A stretch of DNA of 64,000 nucleotides, taken from positions 211,127-275,126 of the forward strand of contig NZ_JWHL01000001.1 in assembly GCF_018132105.1 (NCBI RefSeq), written 5' to 3'. The stretch is from Methanocalculus chunghsingensis (GTDB lineage: Archaea; Halobacteriota; Methanomicrobia; Methanomicrobiales; Methanocorpusculaceae). The notes under the pieces were generated by a model. The model worked only from the letters and a program-made list of their open reading frames with translations, was not told the origin of the DNA and searched no databases. The position numbers were made by a program, and so were the translations under genes. This document shows, in pieces, positions 8,594 to 17,506 of this stretch. Numbering within the stretch: the stretch's first letter is position 1; every line of letters begins with the position of its first letter.

Positions 8594-10111
8594 ATGGCTG
8601 ATCCCATAACAATCGGAATCATTGTTTTATATTGTATCGTACTCATCGGCATTGGAGGGTGGGCTTCCAGAAAGATCAATAATACCGAGGATTACATCCT
8701 CGCCGGCCGATCGCTCGGCTTCTGGGTATTTACGATCCTGATGGTTGCATCTATATGCAGTGGTATGACCCTTGTCGGTGTATCCGGGTTTGGCTATGCC
8801 TCAGGATGGCCTGGTATCTGGGAGCAGATTGCGGTTCCGCTTGCAGCTGCCTTCTGTATAACCATCTTCGGGGTGAAACTTCACCGGGTTGGTCGGGAGA
8901 ACGGCTATCTCACCCTTGAAGATTACTTTGCACACCGCTTTGAGAGTGCACGGGAGCTGCGTGGGCTATCTGCTATTGCCGGGATTACCGTCTCTCTCAT
9001 CTATCTCGTCGGACAGTATACCGCAATCAGCATCGTCCTCGTCTGGCTCTTTGGTATTGAGCACTGGCAGGCCCTGATCATCTCTGGAATAATCATCACC
9101 GCCTATACCGTCGTCGGAGGACTCTACGCTGTTTCATGGACGACACTCCTCCAGGGGGGTCTGCTGATCGCAGGGGTCATCGGGATCACACCCTTCCTGA
9201 TAGCAAAAGCGGGTGGACTGACGCATATTAATCAGGTTCTGGCAGGTATCGATCCGAATTTGGTTCAGCCATGGTTCCCGTCGCCCGTCTATGCCCCGTA
9301 TGCCTTTGCCACACCGGAATTCCTCCTCTCTTTCGGGATTCTTCTCACAGTTGGGCTTGCCTGTGCTCCGCATGTCATCAATAATGTCCTCGCCGCACGG
9401 GAGACGACATATTTCAAATGGGCTCCGCTCATCGCCTTCCTCGTCTACCTGGTCGTGATGTTCCTTGTGAAATTCGCAGGTTTTGCCGTACGTGTCCTCG
9501 TTGAGGAAGGGACCCTCGTCCTCCCCGATGCCGTGAATGCGCAGGACTTTGCTTTCATGTATGGTGTTGAGTTTGCAGCCCCGAATGTCTTTGTATGGGG
9601 TATTTTTGCCGTCATCGTCCTTGCAGCGGTGATGTCAACGACTGATCGTCTGATGCTCACCATCGGGACGATGTTTTCATGGGATATATACAAAAACATC
9701 CTCCATCCGGATGCACCGGATGCGAAGGTCCTTCGGATCTCAAAGATATCTGTCTTCCTCGCAGCCGGTATCTCACTTATTCTTGCGATTAACCCGCCTG
9801 CGATGCTGGCATGGCTGATCTGGATGGGTATCGGGGTGATGCTCTCAACCTTCGCAATCCCGATCCTGGCAGGTCTCTACTGGCGTGGGGCGACGACGAA
9901 AGGGGCCCTTGCCGCGATGAGCCTTGGACTGATTGGATCAGGTGTCTTTGGATACTACCATCAGTTCATCGACAAACTTCCGGTCCACTTCAGTCTCTAT
10001 TCGGTGACACTCTCGCTCCTCGCAATGATCATCGTCAGCCTTCTCACAAAGAAGAACAAGCCCGAGGTTCTGGATGCGACGATGACAGGGTGGTATATAT
10101 TTAGAAAATAA
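8594..10111 (+). CDS. Sodium:solute symporter family (SSF) transporter
   Basis: Secondary transporter of the SSS family that uses a sodium gradient to import a small organic solute, in the cytoplasmic membrane. The product has about 505 residues and around 13 hydrophobic segments. Family marks are the N-terminal NTEDYILAGRSLGFW, the GVSGFGYASG region, the SSF pattern around YTVVGGLYAVSWTTLLQGGL and AVMSTTDRLMLTIGTMFSWDIYK. The start is taken as the ATG at 8594, nine bases after GGAGGG, rather than the TTG at 8588. The substrate cannot be read from the sequence; proline, pantothenate and carboxylate carriers all belong here. It is preceded by its small accessory protein and followed by about 200 bp of non-coding DNA. 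Confidence 0.9.
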   Translation: MADPITIGIIVLYCIVLIGIGGWASRKINNTEDYILAGRSLGFWVFTILMVASICSGMTLVGVSGFGYASGWPGIWEQIAVPLAAAFCITIFGVKLHRVGRENGYLTLEDYFAHRFESARELRGLSAIAGITVSLIYLVGQYTAISIVLVWLFGIEHWQALIISGIIITAYTVVGGLYAVSWTTLLQGGLLIAGVIGITPFLIAKAGGLTHINQVLAGIDPNLVQPWFPSPVYAPYAFATPEFLLSFGILLTVGLACAPHVINNVLAARETTYFKWAPLIAFLVYLVVMFLVKFAGFAVRVLVEEGTLVLPDAVNAQDFAFMYGVEFAAPNVFVWGIFAVIVLAAVMSTTDRLMLTIGTMFSWDIYKNILHPDAPDAKVLRISKISVFLAAGISLILAINPPAMLAWLIWMGIGVMLSTFAIPILAGLYWRGATTKGALAAMSLGLIGSGVFGYYHQFIDKLPVHFSLYSVTLSLLAMIIVSLLTKKNKPEVLDATMTGWYIFRK

Positions 10112-10316
10112 TTGTGCAGTGAACAGGCCCTCTCCTCCCCTTATTTATCCTGCCACAAAAAATTCATGTTAAAATTATTTTTAAAGTATAATGTGTTATC
10201 TCCTTGGAAATCCGCTCTTTTCTGATCATTCCCCTGATACTCAAACGAGGGTAATAGCAATGTTTATCGTTTCTCTCAACTTTCTATTGTTCCGTACTAT
10301 TCATTAAAGAGGGAGG

Positions 10317-12203
10317 ATGGTTGTGGCAGGTGGTTTATTTGAAAAAGTCTCGTTCCGCTGGCTTCTGATGGGTATCATCATCGTCATCATTCTCCTGATA
10401 ACCGGAGTCATCCTGAACCTCAACTATCAAAGCTCAAAGAATACTCTAGAGACGCATACCGACAATCTCCAGGAGAATACCGAATATAGTCTTCTTCAGT
10501 CGATGATCCTCACTGATCTGGGACTCCGGCTCTTTGATCAGTCTCTTGATTACCGCCTCAAGAGAGAGATGGATCGTTTTCTGACCGCATATCGTGAGAG
10601 TGGGGGCGATCCTGCCGCCATCGATCTCGAATCGCTGAAAGCGTCGTTTGGGGAAGGGTATGAGCTTTATATCATCAATGAGATGGGTGTCATTGAGTAT
10701 ACCACCTATCCTTCCGATCACCTGCTGGACTTCTCTGTATATCCATCCTTTTACAACCGCCTGACCAGTATCCGGGAGGGAAACGTCTTCGTCTCAGACC
10801 GGATCACTACCGAGATTAATACGGGACAGGTACGTAAATTTGTCTATCACCCGACTCCTGACAACCGGTATATCCTTGAGATCAGCTACATCGATGATGA
10901 GATCAAAATGATGCGTTCTGCCCTCCTGTACACACAGGCGACGGTGAAGGTCCGGGATATGAACCCGTATCTCACGTCCATCCGTATCTTTAACTTCCTC
11001 GGTGATGAGGTCGGAAACTCATCATATGTGCCGGAGGAGTTCCGGACTGAGATCATTCAATCTGTCCTTGAGACTGGTGAAGGGTATGTCATCGAGGATC
11101 CAGATAGAGCAACATTCACCCGGTATCTCTTCATCGATCTCACCGGCAATGACAATCCCCCTGAGATGAACCTCGTCGCTGAGCTGACCTATACGACAGC
11201 CCCTGTGCAGGAGAAGCTAAACAGCCTCTTCATGTCGCATCTGATCATCGCCGGCTTTGCCTTGGTCGTCGGCGGTGGTGTCGCATTCACCACCACCCGG
11301 TTTATTACACGGCCGATCGATCATCTCGTCGAGGATACCCTGGCTATCAGGGGAGGGAATCTCGACCACCCGATCCGGCAATCCCAACTTCCGGAGGTTC
11401 GTTCCCTCTCCCTCTCCATGTCAGAGATGGTCAACTCCCTGAAAGATATGATGGAGCGTCTTCAGGCCTCGGAAGAGGAGCTTCGACAACATAATGATGA
11501 ACTGGAGGTGAAGGTGGAGGAGCGTACCGCAGCCCTCCGTGACGCCCATGATGAGGTGAACTTCTATCTTGATATCATCACCCATGATATCAACAATACA
11601 AACCATACCGCCCAGCTCTACCTGGAACTCCTCTCAGAGGAGAGTGATCCCACCCTTGCATCCTTCATTGAGAAGGTCAAACTCTCACTCAGAAAGAGTA
11701 ATGAGATCATCGGCAATGTATCGACTCTGCGAAAAATTCAGGAGATGGAGAACGAACTCACCGCCGTTTCACTTCGATCAGTACTTGCAGGTGAGGCTGA
11801 ACGTGATGACAGGATAACATTGACGATGAAGGATGACATCCTGGTTCTTGCAGATCCCCTCATCTCTCAGGCATTTACAAATATCGTGGATAACAGCCTG
11901 AAATTTGGTGGTGATGATGTTTCGGTCTCAATTGATGTCTCTGAAGACGATGATGAAGCAGTTATTCGATTCAGCGATACCGGCCCTGGCATCCCTGATT
12001 CAATAAAGCCGCATATCTTTGCAAGATACCAGCGTGGGACCACAGAACGGGTCCGGGGCAAAGGCCTCGGCCTCTTTATCGTCCAGACGCTCATCCACGA
12101 TCGGTACGGGGGATCGATCCAGGTGATCGACCGTCTCCCCGGTGATCACACAAAGGGTGTATCGTTCATCATCAGGCTGAAGAAGGCTTCTAACGGTTTA
12201 TGA
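10317..12203 (+). CDS. Membrane sensor histidine kinase (orphan)
   Basis: Sensor kinase of 628 residues: transmembrane helix about 14-36, a long extracytoplasmic sensor region about 37-305, a second helix about 308-326, a HAMP linker about 327-380, a coiled coil about 375-412, an H-box with His423 in ITHDINNTNH, and a HATPase_c domain (N-box in FTNIVDNSLKFG, G1 in FSDTGPGIP, G2 in RGKGLGLFIV). The H-box (HDINN) is the variant common in archaeal kinases. The ATG at 10317 lies too close to GAGGGAGG; the GTG at 10323 may be the real start. No response regulator or receiver domain is adjacent, so its partner is elsewhere. Its last codons overlap the convergent aldehyde dehydrogenase by 14 bp. Confidence 0.9.
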   Translation: MVVAGGLFEKVSFRWLLMGIIIVIILLITGVILNLNYQSSKNTLETHTDNLQENTEYSLLQSMILTDLGLRLFDQSLDYRLKREMDRFLTAYRESGGDPAAIDLESLKASFGEGYELYIINEMGVIEYTTYPSDHLLDFSVYPSFYNRLTSIREGNVFVSDRITTEINTGQVRKFVYHPTPDNRYILEISYIDDEIKMMRSALLYTQATVKVRDMNPYLTSIRIFNFLGDEVGNSSYVPEEFRTEIIQSVLETGEGYVIEDPDRATFTRYLFIDLTGNDNPPEMNLVAELTYTTAPVQEKLNSLFMSHLIIAGFALVVGGGVAFTTTRFITRPIDHLVEDTLAIRGGNLDHPIRQSQLPEVRSLSLSMSEMVNSLKDMMERLQASEEELRQHNDELEVKVEERTAALRDAHDEVNFYLDIITHDINNTNHTAQLYLELLSEESDPTLASFIEKVKLSLRKSNEIIGNVSTLRKIQEMENELTAVSLRSVLAGEAERDDRITLTMKDDILVLADPLISQAFTNIVDNSLKFGGDDVSVSIDVSEDDDEAVIRFSDTGPGIPDSIKPHIFARYQRGTTERVRGKGLGLFIVQTLIHDRYGGSIQVIDRLPGDHTKGVSFIIRLKKASNGL

Positions 12204-13614
12204 GAATCGTCTTCTCTTCGGTATAGGCGTCAATGAAGGCGAGGCCATTCTCCCGGCCAAAGCCACTCTTCTTAATGCCGCCAAATGGCACCTCGGGCGG
12301 GAGTTTCATATGCTGGTTTACCCAGATGATACCTGCTTCCAGCGCCTCACTTGCACGCTCAGCAGCAGAAATATCCCGGGTCCAGATCGATGCACCAAGG
12401 CCGTACTGCGTATCATTTGCGATCCCGATGGCATCGTCGAGATCATCGGCCCGTATGATCGGAAGGACCGGACCAAAGATCTCTTCTGCATGTATCCTTG
12501 AATCCTCTGGAACTCCGGTACAAAGGACAGGGTTATAAAAGAAGCCGTTCTTCGGGAACTCTTCGTTCTTTCCTCCCCTGATGATGGTTGCCCCTTCATC
12601 GCGAAGCGTCTGCACCGCATCCTCAACTGACCGTCTGACTTCTGCATTATTCAGGGGCCCCATCATCGATCCGGGATCGGTTCCGTCACCAACCGTGACG
12701 TCCCTGAGTAACCGTTCGAGATGGGTGGTGAATGTATCATATATCCCCTCTTCGACGATGATCCGCTTTGGGGAGGTACAGATCTGTCCTGCATTATACA
12801 GTCGTAACCTGAGGGCTGCATCCGCCATCATTGCAGGATCCATATCTGAACAGATGATCATCGGATCATTGCCGCCGAGTTCCAGGGTAAGCCGCTTTAT
12901 TGTTCTGGCTGTCACCCTGGCAACATGCTCTCCGGTCTCAATCCCGCCGGTAAAGGAGATCTTCCTGACATCCGGGTGTGCGATGAGGGGATCGCCTGCA
13001 TCTCTTCCATTCCCGGTGATGATGTTGAGGACACCCGGTGGAAGGCCGGATCGGATCATCACCTCCCCGACAGCAAGAACCGCCATCGGTGCATTGATGG
13101 AGGGTTTCAGGACGAGGGTATTTCCGGTGATGAGAGCGGCGCCGATCTTCCATGCTGCGATCAGAACCGGCATGTTCCAGGGTATGATAGCCCCACAGAC
13201 CCCAAGTGGTCTCCTCTGTATTATCCCGTATCCATACCGTGGAAGGCGGTCGGTATATCCTGCAGAGACGAGGGATGCCGATCCTGCATAGTACTCAAAG
13301 ACTGCTGCGGCCCCAAGAACCTCGTCTTTTGCTTCTCTGAGAGGTTTTCCCTGTTCTGTGGTGAGAATGAGGGCAAGACGGTCTGCCTCTCTCCGAATCA
13401 GGGCTGCAGACTGCCAGAAGATCATCCCCCGCCGTGATGTTGGGAGGACTGACCATCTGCGAAAGGCATCTCCGGCTGCCATGACAGCTCGATCAACATC
13501 CTCTTTTCCGCCTTTTGGAACCTCACCGGCCGGCTTTCCATCTGCCGGATTGATAATCCGGGTGCGTTCTCCAGAGATCGATTCGGTGAATTGATCTGCG
13601 ATCATCATCTGCAT
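12190..13614 (-). CDS. NAD(P)-dependent aldehyde dehydrogenase
   Basis: Aldehyde dehydrogenase of 474 residues that oxidises an aldehyde to the acid with NAD(P). It is complete: cofactor-binding PWNMPVLIAAWKIGAAL, the FTGG loop, the catalytic general base in LELGGNDP, the catalytic cysteine in NAGQICTSPKR, the EEIFGPVLPI motif and the C-terminal PFGGIKKSGFGRE. Length and motifs fit the succinate-semialdehyde/lactaldehyde/betaine-aldehyde branch, but the substrate cannot be named. It faces the histidine kinase convergently (14-bp overlap) and is divergent from the ACT-MBL gene, with about 90 bp between the starts. It ends with TAG. Confidence 0.9.
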   Translation of the reverse strand: MQMMIADQFTESISGERTRIINPADGKPAGEVPKGGKEDVDRAVMAAGDAFRRWSVLPTSRRGMIFWQSAALIRREADRLALILTTEQGKPLREAKDEVLGAAAVFEYYAGSASLVSAGYTDRLPRYGYGIIQRRPLGVCGAIIPWNMPVLIAAWKIGAALITGNTLVLKPSINAPMAVLAVGEVMIRSGLPPGVLNIITGNGRDAGDPLIAHPDVRKISFTGGIETGEHVARVTARTIKRLTLELGGNDPMIICSDMDPAMMADAALRLRLYNAGQICTSPKRIIVEEGIYDTFTTHLERLLRDVTVGDGTDPGSMMGPLNNAEVRRSVEDAVQTLRDEGATIIRGGKNEEFPKNGFFYNPVLCTGVPEDSRIHAEEIFGPVLPIIRADDLDDAIGIANDTQYGLGASIWTRDISAAERASEALEAGIIWVNQHMKLPPEVPFGGIKKSGFGRENGLAFIDAYTEEKTILINR

Positions 13615-13705
13615 ATACCCTGATCACCGGTATGAACAGATAATTGTGATGCTCGGAGAGGGTTCAGAAAGTATAACGGTTCATGGATTGAAAGAGTACC
13701 TGACA

Positions 13706-15226
13706 ATGGAAGAGAAGTATTCATTCATCGCCAGGATGCCGGATGAGCCGGGCTCCCTCATCAAGGCGGCGGATCTTATCAGGCAGCAGAATGGCAATAT
13801 CAACCGGATTCAGTTTGACAGGAGGATCGATAAAAATACGGTCTTCTTTGAGATGACCGCAACTAAAGAGAGGTATGAGAAAATCAGGGAAAGTCTTGGA
13901 CACATCGGCTATCTCCAGTCCAGTATCCCTCCGGTGAATATCCTCCTCTTCCACATCTATCTTCCGATGCCACACCAGCCCGGCGCCCTCTATGATGTCC
14001 TCAATACCTGTGCAGAAGCAGGGGCGGATGTTGCCGGAATCGACTTCGATGATACCGGGCGGCATCCGGATCGCCTGACGATTCGTCTCAATGTCATCGA
14101 CTCTCCAAAGGTCGATGAAGTGATCAATACCATCAAGAGCAGATACCGGCTTGAGATCCTCGAGTATGATACCCTCGGCGAAGCGCTGGATGAGACGGTC
14201 TTTTATATCTGTTTCGCCCAGAAGATTCGTCCTTTCATCGGAGAGATGGATGATGACTTCCTTCTGCCTTTCCTCGGCGATATCAATCATGTTGTTCAGG
14301 AGCTGACAAACCGGGGCGAGGATCCACACCTCGTCTTTGAGAAGATTCACCGGATCGGGACGTTCCTCGCTGAAACAACCGGCCCCGGATTCTATGCCGA
14401 TCTTCAGCAGATCGCGGTTACCGGGGACTGTCACCTCACCTGCATCCAGCCTCCTGGTGGTGGCAGCATCTTCCTCCTTGATATCGGTGGTGAACGGCTG
14501 ATGATCGATACCGGGTATGGCATCTATCATGAGGATATCGAACGTCTCCTCTTTGAAGCCGGGCTAAATGGGTTTGGGGATATTTCTCGCCTCATCTGTA
14601 CCCATGCAGATGCAGATCACTGCGGAGGTTCAGGTTTCATTCCGGTAAAATCCCATCTCCATCATGGAACCGCTGCAATCATCGACTGCTCAAACCGGGG
14701 GTATGGCTCACGCAGCGAAGGCCTGATCCTGGAAGCCGTCTATACAGAGATCATCAATCTCTTCTCGCGGTTCACCCCACCTGAAGATCCGGTCCTCTTC
14801 CCATCTACAGTCCCTGGCTATCGGGGAATCTTTCCGATCATAGATAGCTTCACCCTCGCCGGTCACCGGTTTGAGGTCCTTGAGAGTCTCGGTGGTCATA
14901 TCTATGGGCAGGTCTTTCTCCTTGCCCCGGATCTCGGCCTTCTCTTCACAAGTGATGCCCTGATGAATTTTGGAAGCCTGACTGAGGATCGGAAGGAGTA
15001 TAATTCAATTGCCGATTTCCTCGTCACCTCGGTCAATGTGGACTCTGATCTTGCACGGCAGGAGCGGCGGGCATTGCTCGAACTGGCGGAGGAGATCGAT
15101 AGCGCAATGAAACAGAGGGGAGGACGCTGCATCATCTGCGGAGGCCATGGTGCCGTCTCTATCCTCGATGATGATGGCAGAATGACTGCGTATGGAGAGA
15201 TCAGGACATACCGCCATCCTGCATAA
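13706..15226 (+). CDS. Double ACT domain fused to a metallo-beta-lactamase-fold domain
   Basis: Protein of about 506 residues with an uncommon architecture. Two ACT-like ligand-binding domains lie at about 4-72 (SFIARMPDEPGSLIKAADLI) and 80-150 (IYLPMPHQPGALYDVLN), a helical linker at 160-235, then a metallo-beta-lactamase fold at about 238-500. The metal site reads H300-A-D-A-D-H305, i.e. the usual HxHxDH with Asp in place of the second His; later histidines occur in SLGGHIYGQ and ICGGHGAVS. I infer a hydrolase or redox (flavodiiron-like) fold controlled by an amino acid, but the reaction is unknown. The start is taken at the ATG at 13706, where the first ACT strand begins; in-frame ATGs at 13646 and 13649 are alternatives. 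It is divergent from the aldehyde dehydrogenase. Confidence 0.75.
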   Translation: MEEKYSFIARMPDEPGSLIKAADLIRQQNGNINRIQFDRRIDKNTVFFEMTATKERYEKIRESLGHIGYLQSSIPPVNILLFHIYLPMPHQPGALYDVLNTCAEAGADVAGIDFDDTGRHPDRLTIRLNVIDSPKVDEVINTIKSRYRLEILEYDTLGEALDETVFYICFAQKIRPFIGEMDDDFLLPFLGDINHVVQELTNRGEDPHLVFEKIHRIGTFLAETTGPGFYADLQQIAVTGDCHLTCIQPPGGGSIFLLDIGGERLMIDTGYGIYHEDIERLLFEAGLNGFGDISRLICTHADADHCGGSGFIPVKSHLHHGTAAIIDCSNRGYGSRSEGLILEAVYTEIINLFSRFTPPEDPVLFPSTVPGYRGIFPIIDSFTLAGHRFEVLESLGGHIYGQVFLLAPDLGLLFTSDALMNFGSLTEDRKEYNSIADFLVTSVNVDSDLARQERRALLELAEEIDSAMKQRGGRCIICGGHGAVSILDDDGRMTAYGEIRTYRHPA

Positions 15227-15257
15227 TTCTTTTATCTTTGGCGGTCAATTTTCTACC

Positions 15258-15467
15258 ATGGCATCACCCGTTCTGGCAGTCATCCTCTCTTTCTTCATCC
15301 CCGGTCTTGGCCAGTTCTATACAGGGCAGTTCTTAAAAGCAATCGCCCTCTTCATCCTTGCGGTTATCTTTGCAGGTCTTTCAACAGTTCTTATCGGGAT
15401 ACCGTTCTATCTGATCATCTGGATCTACAGTATGTATGACGCATATACAACTGCGGAGGGGAGATAA
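15258..15467 (+). CDS. Small two-helix membrane protein, TM2/DUF5683-like
   Basis: Membrane protein of 69 residues from the ATG at 15258 (MASPVLAVILSFF). The sequence SFFIPGLGQFYTGQFLKA followed by two hydrophobic helices and a final WIYSMYDAYTTAEG is the pattern of small TM2-like proteins, with a short PGLGQ turn and a C-terminal D-AY. Function is unknown. It lies two bases upstream of the DUF3784 gene and the two are probably co-transcribed. Confidence 0.7.
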   Translation: MASPVLAVILSFFIPGLGQFYTGQFLKAIALFILAVIFAGLSTVLIGIPFYLIIWIYSMYDAYTTAEGR

Positions 15468-15469
15468 CA

Positions 15470-15793
15470 ATGTTTGAGGCACCCCTTCTTCTCCTGCTCA
15501 TCACCGAGTTCATTGCCATCGTCTTTGTGGCACTCGGGTACCTGATCAAGGTGAAGCGGAAGACAAGCCTTATCGCAGGTTATGATCCGAAGACCTGTGC
15601 AGATCCCGAAGGATTGATAGCATGGGTTGGAAACAGCCTCATCGCACTCGGCCTGGGTGCTGCCGTCATCTTTGTTGCGATGCTCATCGCGCCGGATTAC
15701 TCGGTCATCCTCTTCCTCGTCTATACGGCAGGGGTTGTGCCGATCGCTGCTATCATCACCGCAGTCGTCGCCCGGCGTTTTGATAAAAAATAG
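15470..15793 (+). CDS. DUF3784-like membrane protein
   Basis: 107-residue protein with three hydrophobic segments. After the first helix comes the basic loop KVKRKTSLIAGYDPKTCAD, the typical signature of DUF3784 (a lysine-rich turn followed by L-I-A-G-Y). The second and third helices follow. Function is unknown. It begins with ATG two bases after the stop of the preceding small membrane protein and ends in TAG three bases before the stop of the convergent acyl-CoA synthetase. Confidence 0.65.
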   Translation: MFEAPLLLLLITEFIAIVFVALGYLIKVKRKTSLIAGYDPKTCADPEGLIAWVGNSLIALGLGAAVIFVAMLIAPDYSVILFLVYTAGVVPIAAIITAVVARRFDKK

Positions 15794-15796
15794 AAA

Positions 15797-17488
15797 TTAT
15801 CCGGAGCTGTATTTTTCAAGCTCCATATCCCGCAACTCTTTTCGCTTGATCTTTCCTGAGATCGTCTTTGGGAGATCAGCAACAAACTCGATGGCTCGTG
15901 GGTATTTGTACGGAGCGGTGACATTTTTCACATGCTCCTGTATCTCCCTGATCAACTTGTCTGATGGTGCACATCCATCCTTGAGGACGATGAATGCCTT
16001 GACGATAGTCCCTCTGATCGCATCCGGAGCACCCACGACGGCCGACTCCTTCACCGCCGGATGTTCAAGAAGAGCAGACTCCACCTCGAAGGGACCGATA
16101 CGGTATCCTGAACTCTTGATGACATCATCGTCACGGCCGACGAACCAGAGGTACCCATCCTCATCCATCGTCGCCTTATCACCGGTATAATAGTAATCGC
16201 CAACAAAGACCTCGTTTGTTGCCTCTTCATTCTCAAGATATCCCCGGAAGAGACCGACCGGACGTGGATTCGTCCTGATTGCTATCTTTCCGACCTCCCC
16301 AACAGGGACCGGGTTGTACTCGTCATCCTGGAGTTCGATCTCCCATCCTGGAGAAGGCCGGCCGATCGACCCCGGCTTCGGCTCCATACAGGGGAATGTA
16401 CCGACACAGAGCACCGTCTCGGTCTGTCCATATCCCTCAAAGATGGTTACACCCGTCGCTTCTTTCCAGACACGGATAACCTCCGGATTTAATGCCTCTC
16501 CTGCACTGACGCAGTGGCGGAGTTCCGAGAGGTCAAAGGCCTCGAGGTCGGCGAGGATCAGCATCCGGAAGATCGTCGGTGGTGCACAGAAGGTCGTAAT
16601 CTCATACTTTTCAAGGAGTGGAAGAATCTCGGTCGGGACGAACTTCGTCCTGATATCATAGACGAAGACGCAGGCACCACAGATCCATGGCCCAAAGAAT
16701 TTGCCCCATGATGATTTTGCCCAGCCGGTATCCGCGAGGGTCAGGTGGAGATCATTATCCCTGAGATCATACCAGTATTTTCCCGTTATGATATGGCCGA
16801 GGGGATAACTGTGATCCTGAAGCACCATCTTCGGCTCTCCGGTCGTCCCGGAGGTAAAGTAGATGACCATCGGGTCAGTTGCTTTCGTCTTCCGGAATCC
16901 GGAGAGCGGGGTAAGATGATGTGATACCGGTGCCGGATAGTCCAGTTCGACCGGGTAGCTGACCCAGTTTGGCAGCTCACCATCAACAACGAAACGGACC
17001 TTCACTGAGGGGCACTCCCGGCAAATCTCCTCAACCTTCCAGGCATTCTCCATATCGGTGATGATCATCTTGAAATGGCCGAGATTTACCCTGTATTTCA
17101 GATCCTTTGGCGTCAGCATCGTCGGGCAGGGGCAGAAGACTGCTCCGAGCTTGATGGATGCAAGTGCAAACGTCCACCACTCAGGCACACGCGGGAGCAT
17201 GATGAGGACCCTGTCTCCCTTCCCGATGTCGCGTTTCATGAACATATTTGCGATCTGGTTTGAGAGGTTCATCAGGTGGCGGAAGGTGTAGCTCTTCTCG
17301 TCTCCGTTCTGGTTTACCCAGATCATCGCAAGCTTATTGCGGTCTTTCTTCGCCCAGTCATCGATTACATCAAAAGCAAAGTTATAGTACTCCGGGAGAT
17401 CGATTGTATAGTTGGCATAGCCCTCTTCATAGTCGGGCATATTCGGCTCGGTTTCCACCATATATAGAAATATATCCTGAGGGGTCAA
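15797..17488 (-). CDS. AMP-forming acyl-CoA synthetase, acetyl/medium-chain type
   Basis: ANL-superfamily ligase of 563 residues that activates a carboxylic acid with ATP and joins it to CoA. Motifs are the P-loop YFTSGTTGEPKMV (about 220), EGYGQTET (about 365), YYTGDKATMDEDGYLWFVGR (about 440), the hinge DDVIKSSGYRIGP and the C-terminal catalytic lysine in PKTISGKIKRKELR. Overall the sequence is like the medium-chain/methylbutyryl-CoA synthetase studied in Methanosarcina (MacsMa type) rather than standard acetyl-CoA synthetase, which is about 650 residues. The true acid is uncertain. It is 18 bp downstream of the F390 synthetase-like gene on the same strand. Confidence 0.88.
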   Translation of the reverse strand: MTPQDIFLYMVETEPNMPDYEEGYANYTIDLPEYYNFAFDVIDDWAKKDRNKLAMIWVNQNGDEKSYTFRHLMNLSNQIANMFMKRDIGKGDRVLIMLPRVPEWWTFALASIKLGAVFCPCPTMLTPKDLKYRVNLGHFKMIITDMENAWKVEEICRECPSVKVRFVVDGELPNWVSYPVELDYPAPVSHHLTPLSGFRKTKATDPMVIYFTSGTTGEPKMVLQDHSYPLGHIITGKYWYDLRDNDLHLTLADTGWAKSSWGKFFGPWICGACVFVYDIRTKFVPTEILPLLEKYEITTFCAPPTIFRMLILADLEAFDLSELRHCVSAGEALNPEVIRVWKEATGVTIFEGYGQTETVLCVGTFPCMEPKPGSIGRPSPGWEIELQDDEYNPVPVGEVGKIAIRTNPRPVGLFRGYLENEEATNEVFVGDYYYTGDKATMDEDGYLWFVGRDDDVIKSSGYRIGPFEVESALLEHPAVKESAVVGAPDAIRGTIVKAFIVLKDGCAPSDKLIREIQEHVKNVTAPYKYPRAIEFVADLPKTISGKIKRKELRDMELEKYSSG

Positions 17489-17506
17489 GAACCAGACGGT
17501 TTTGGA

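Noticed and set aside
12581..13291. 236-codon plus-strand frame inside the aldehyde dehydrogenase
   Set aside because: Antisense shadow; the minus-strand frame contains the full set of dehydrogenase motifs.
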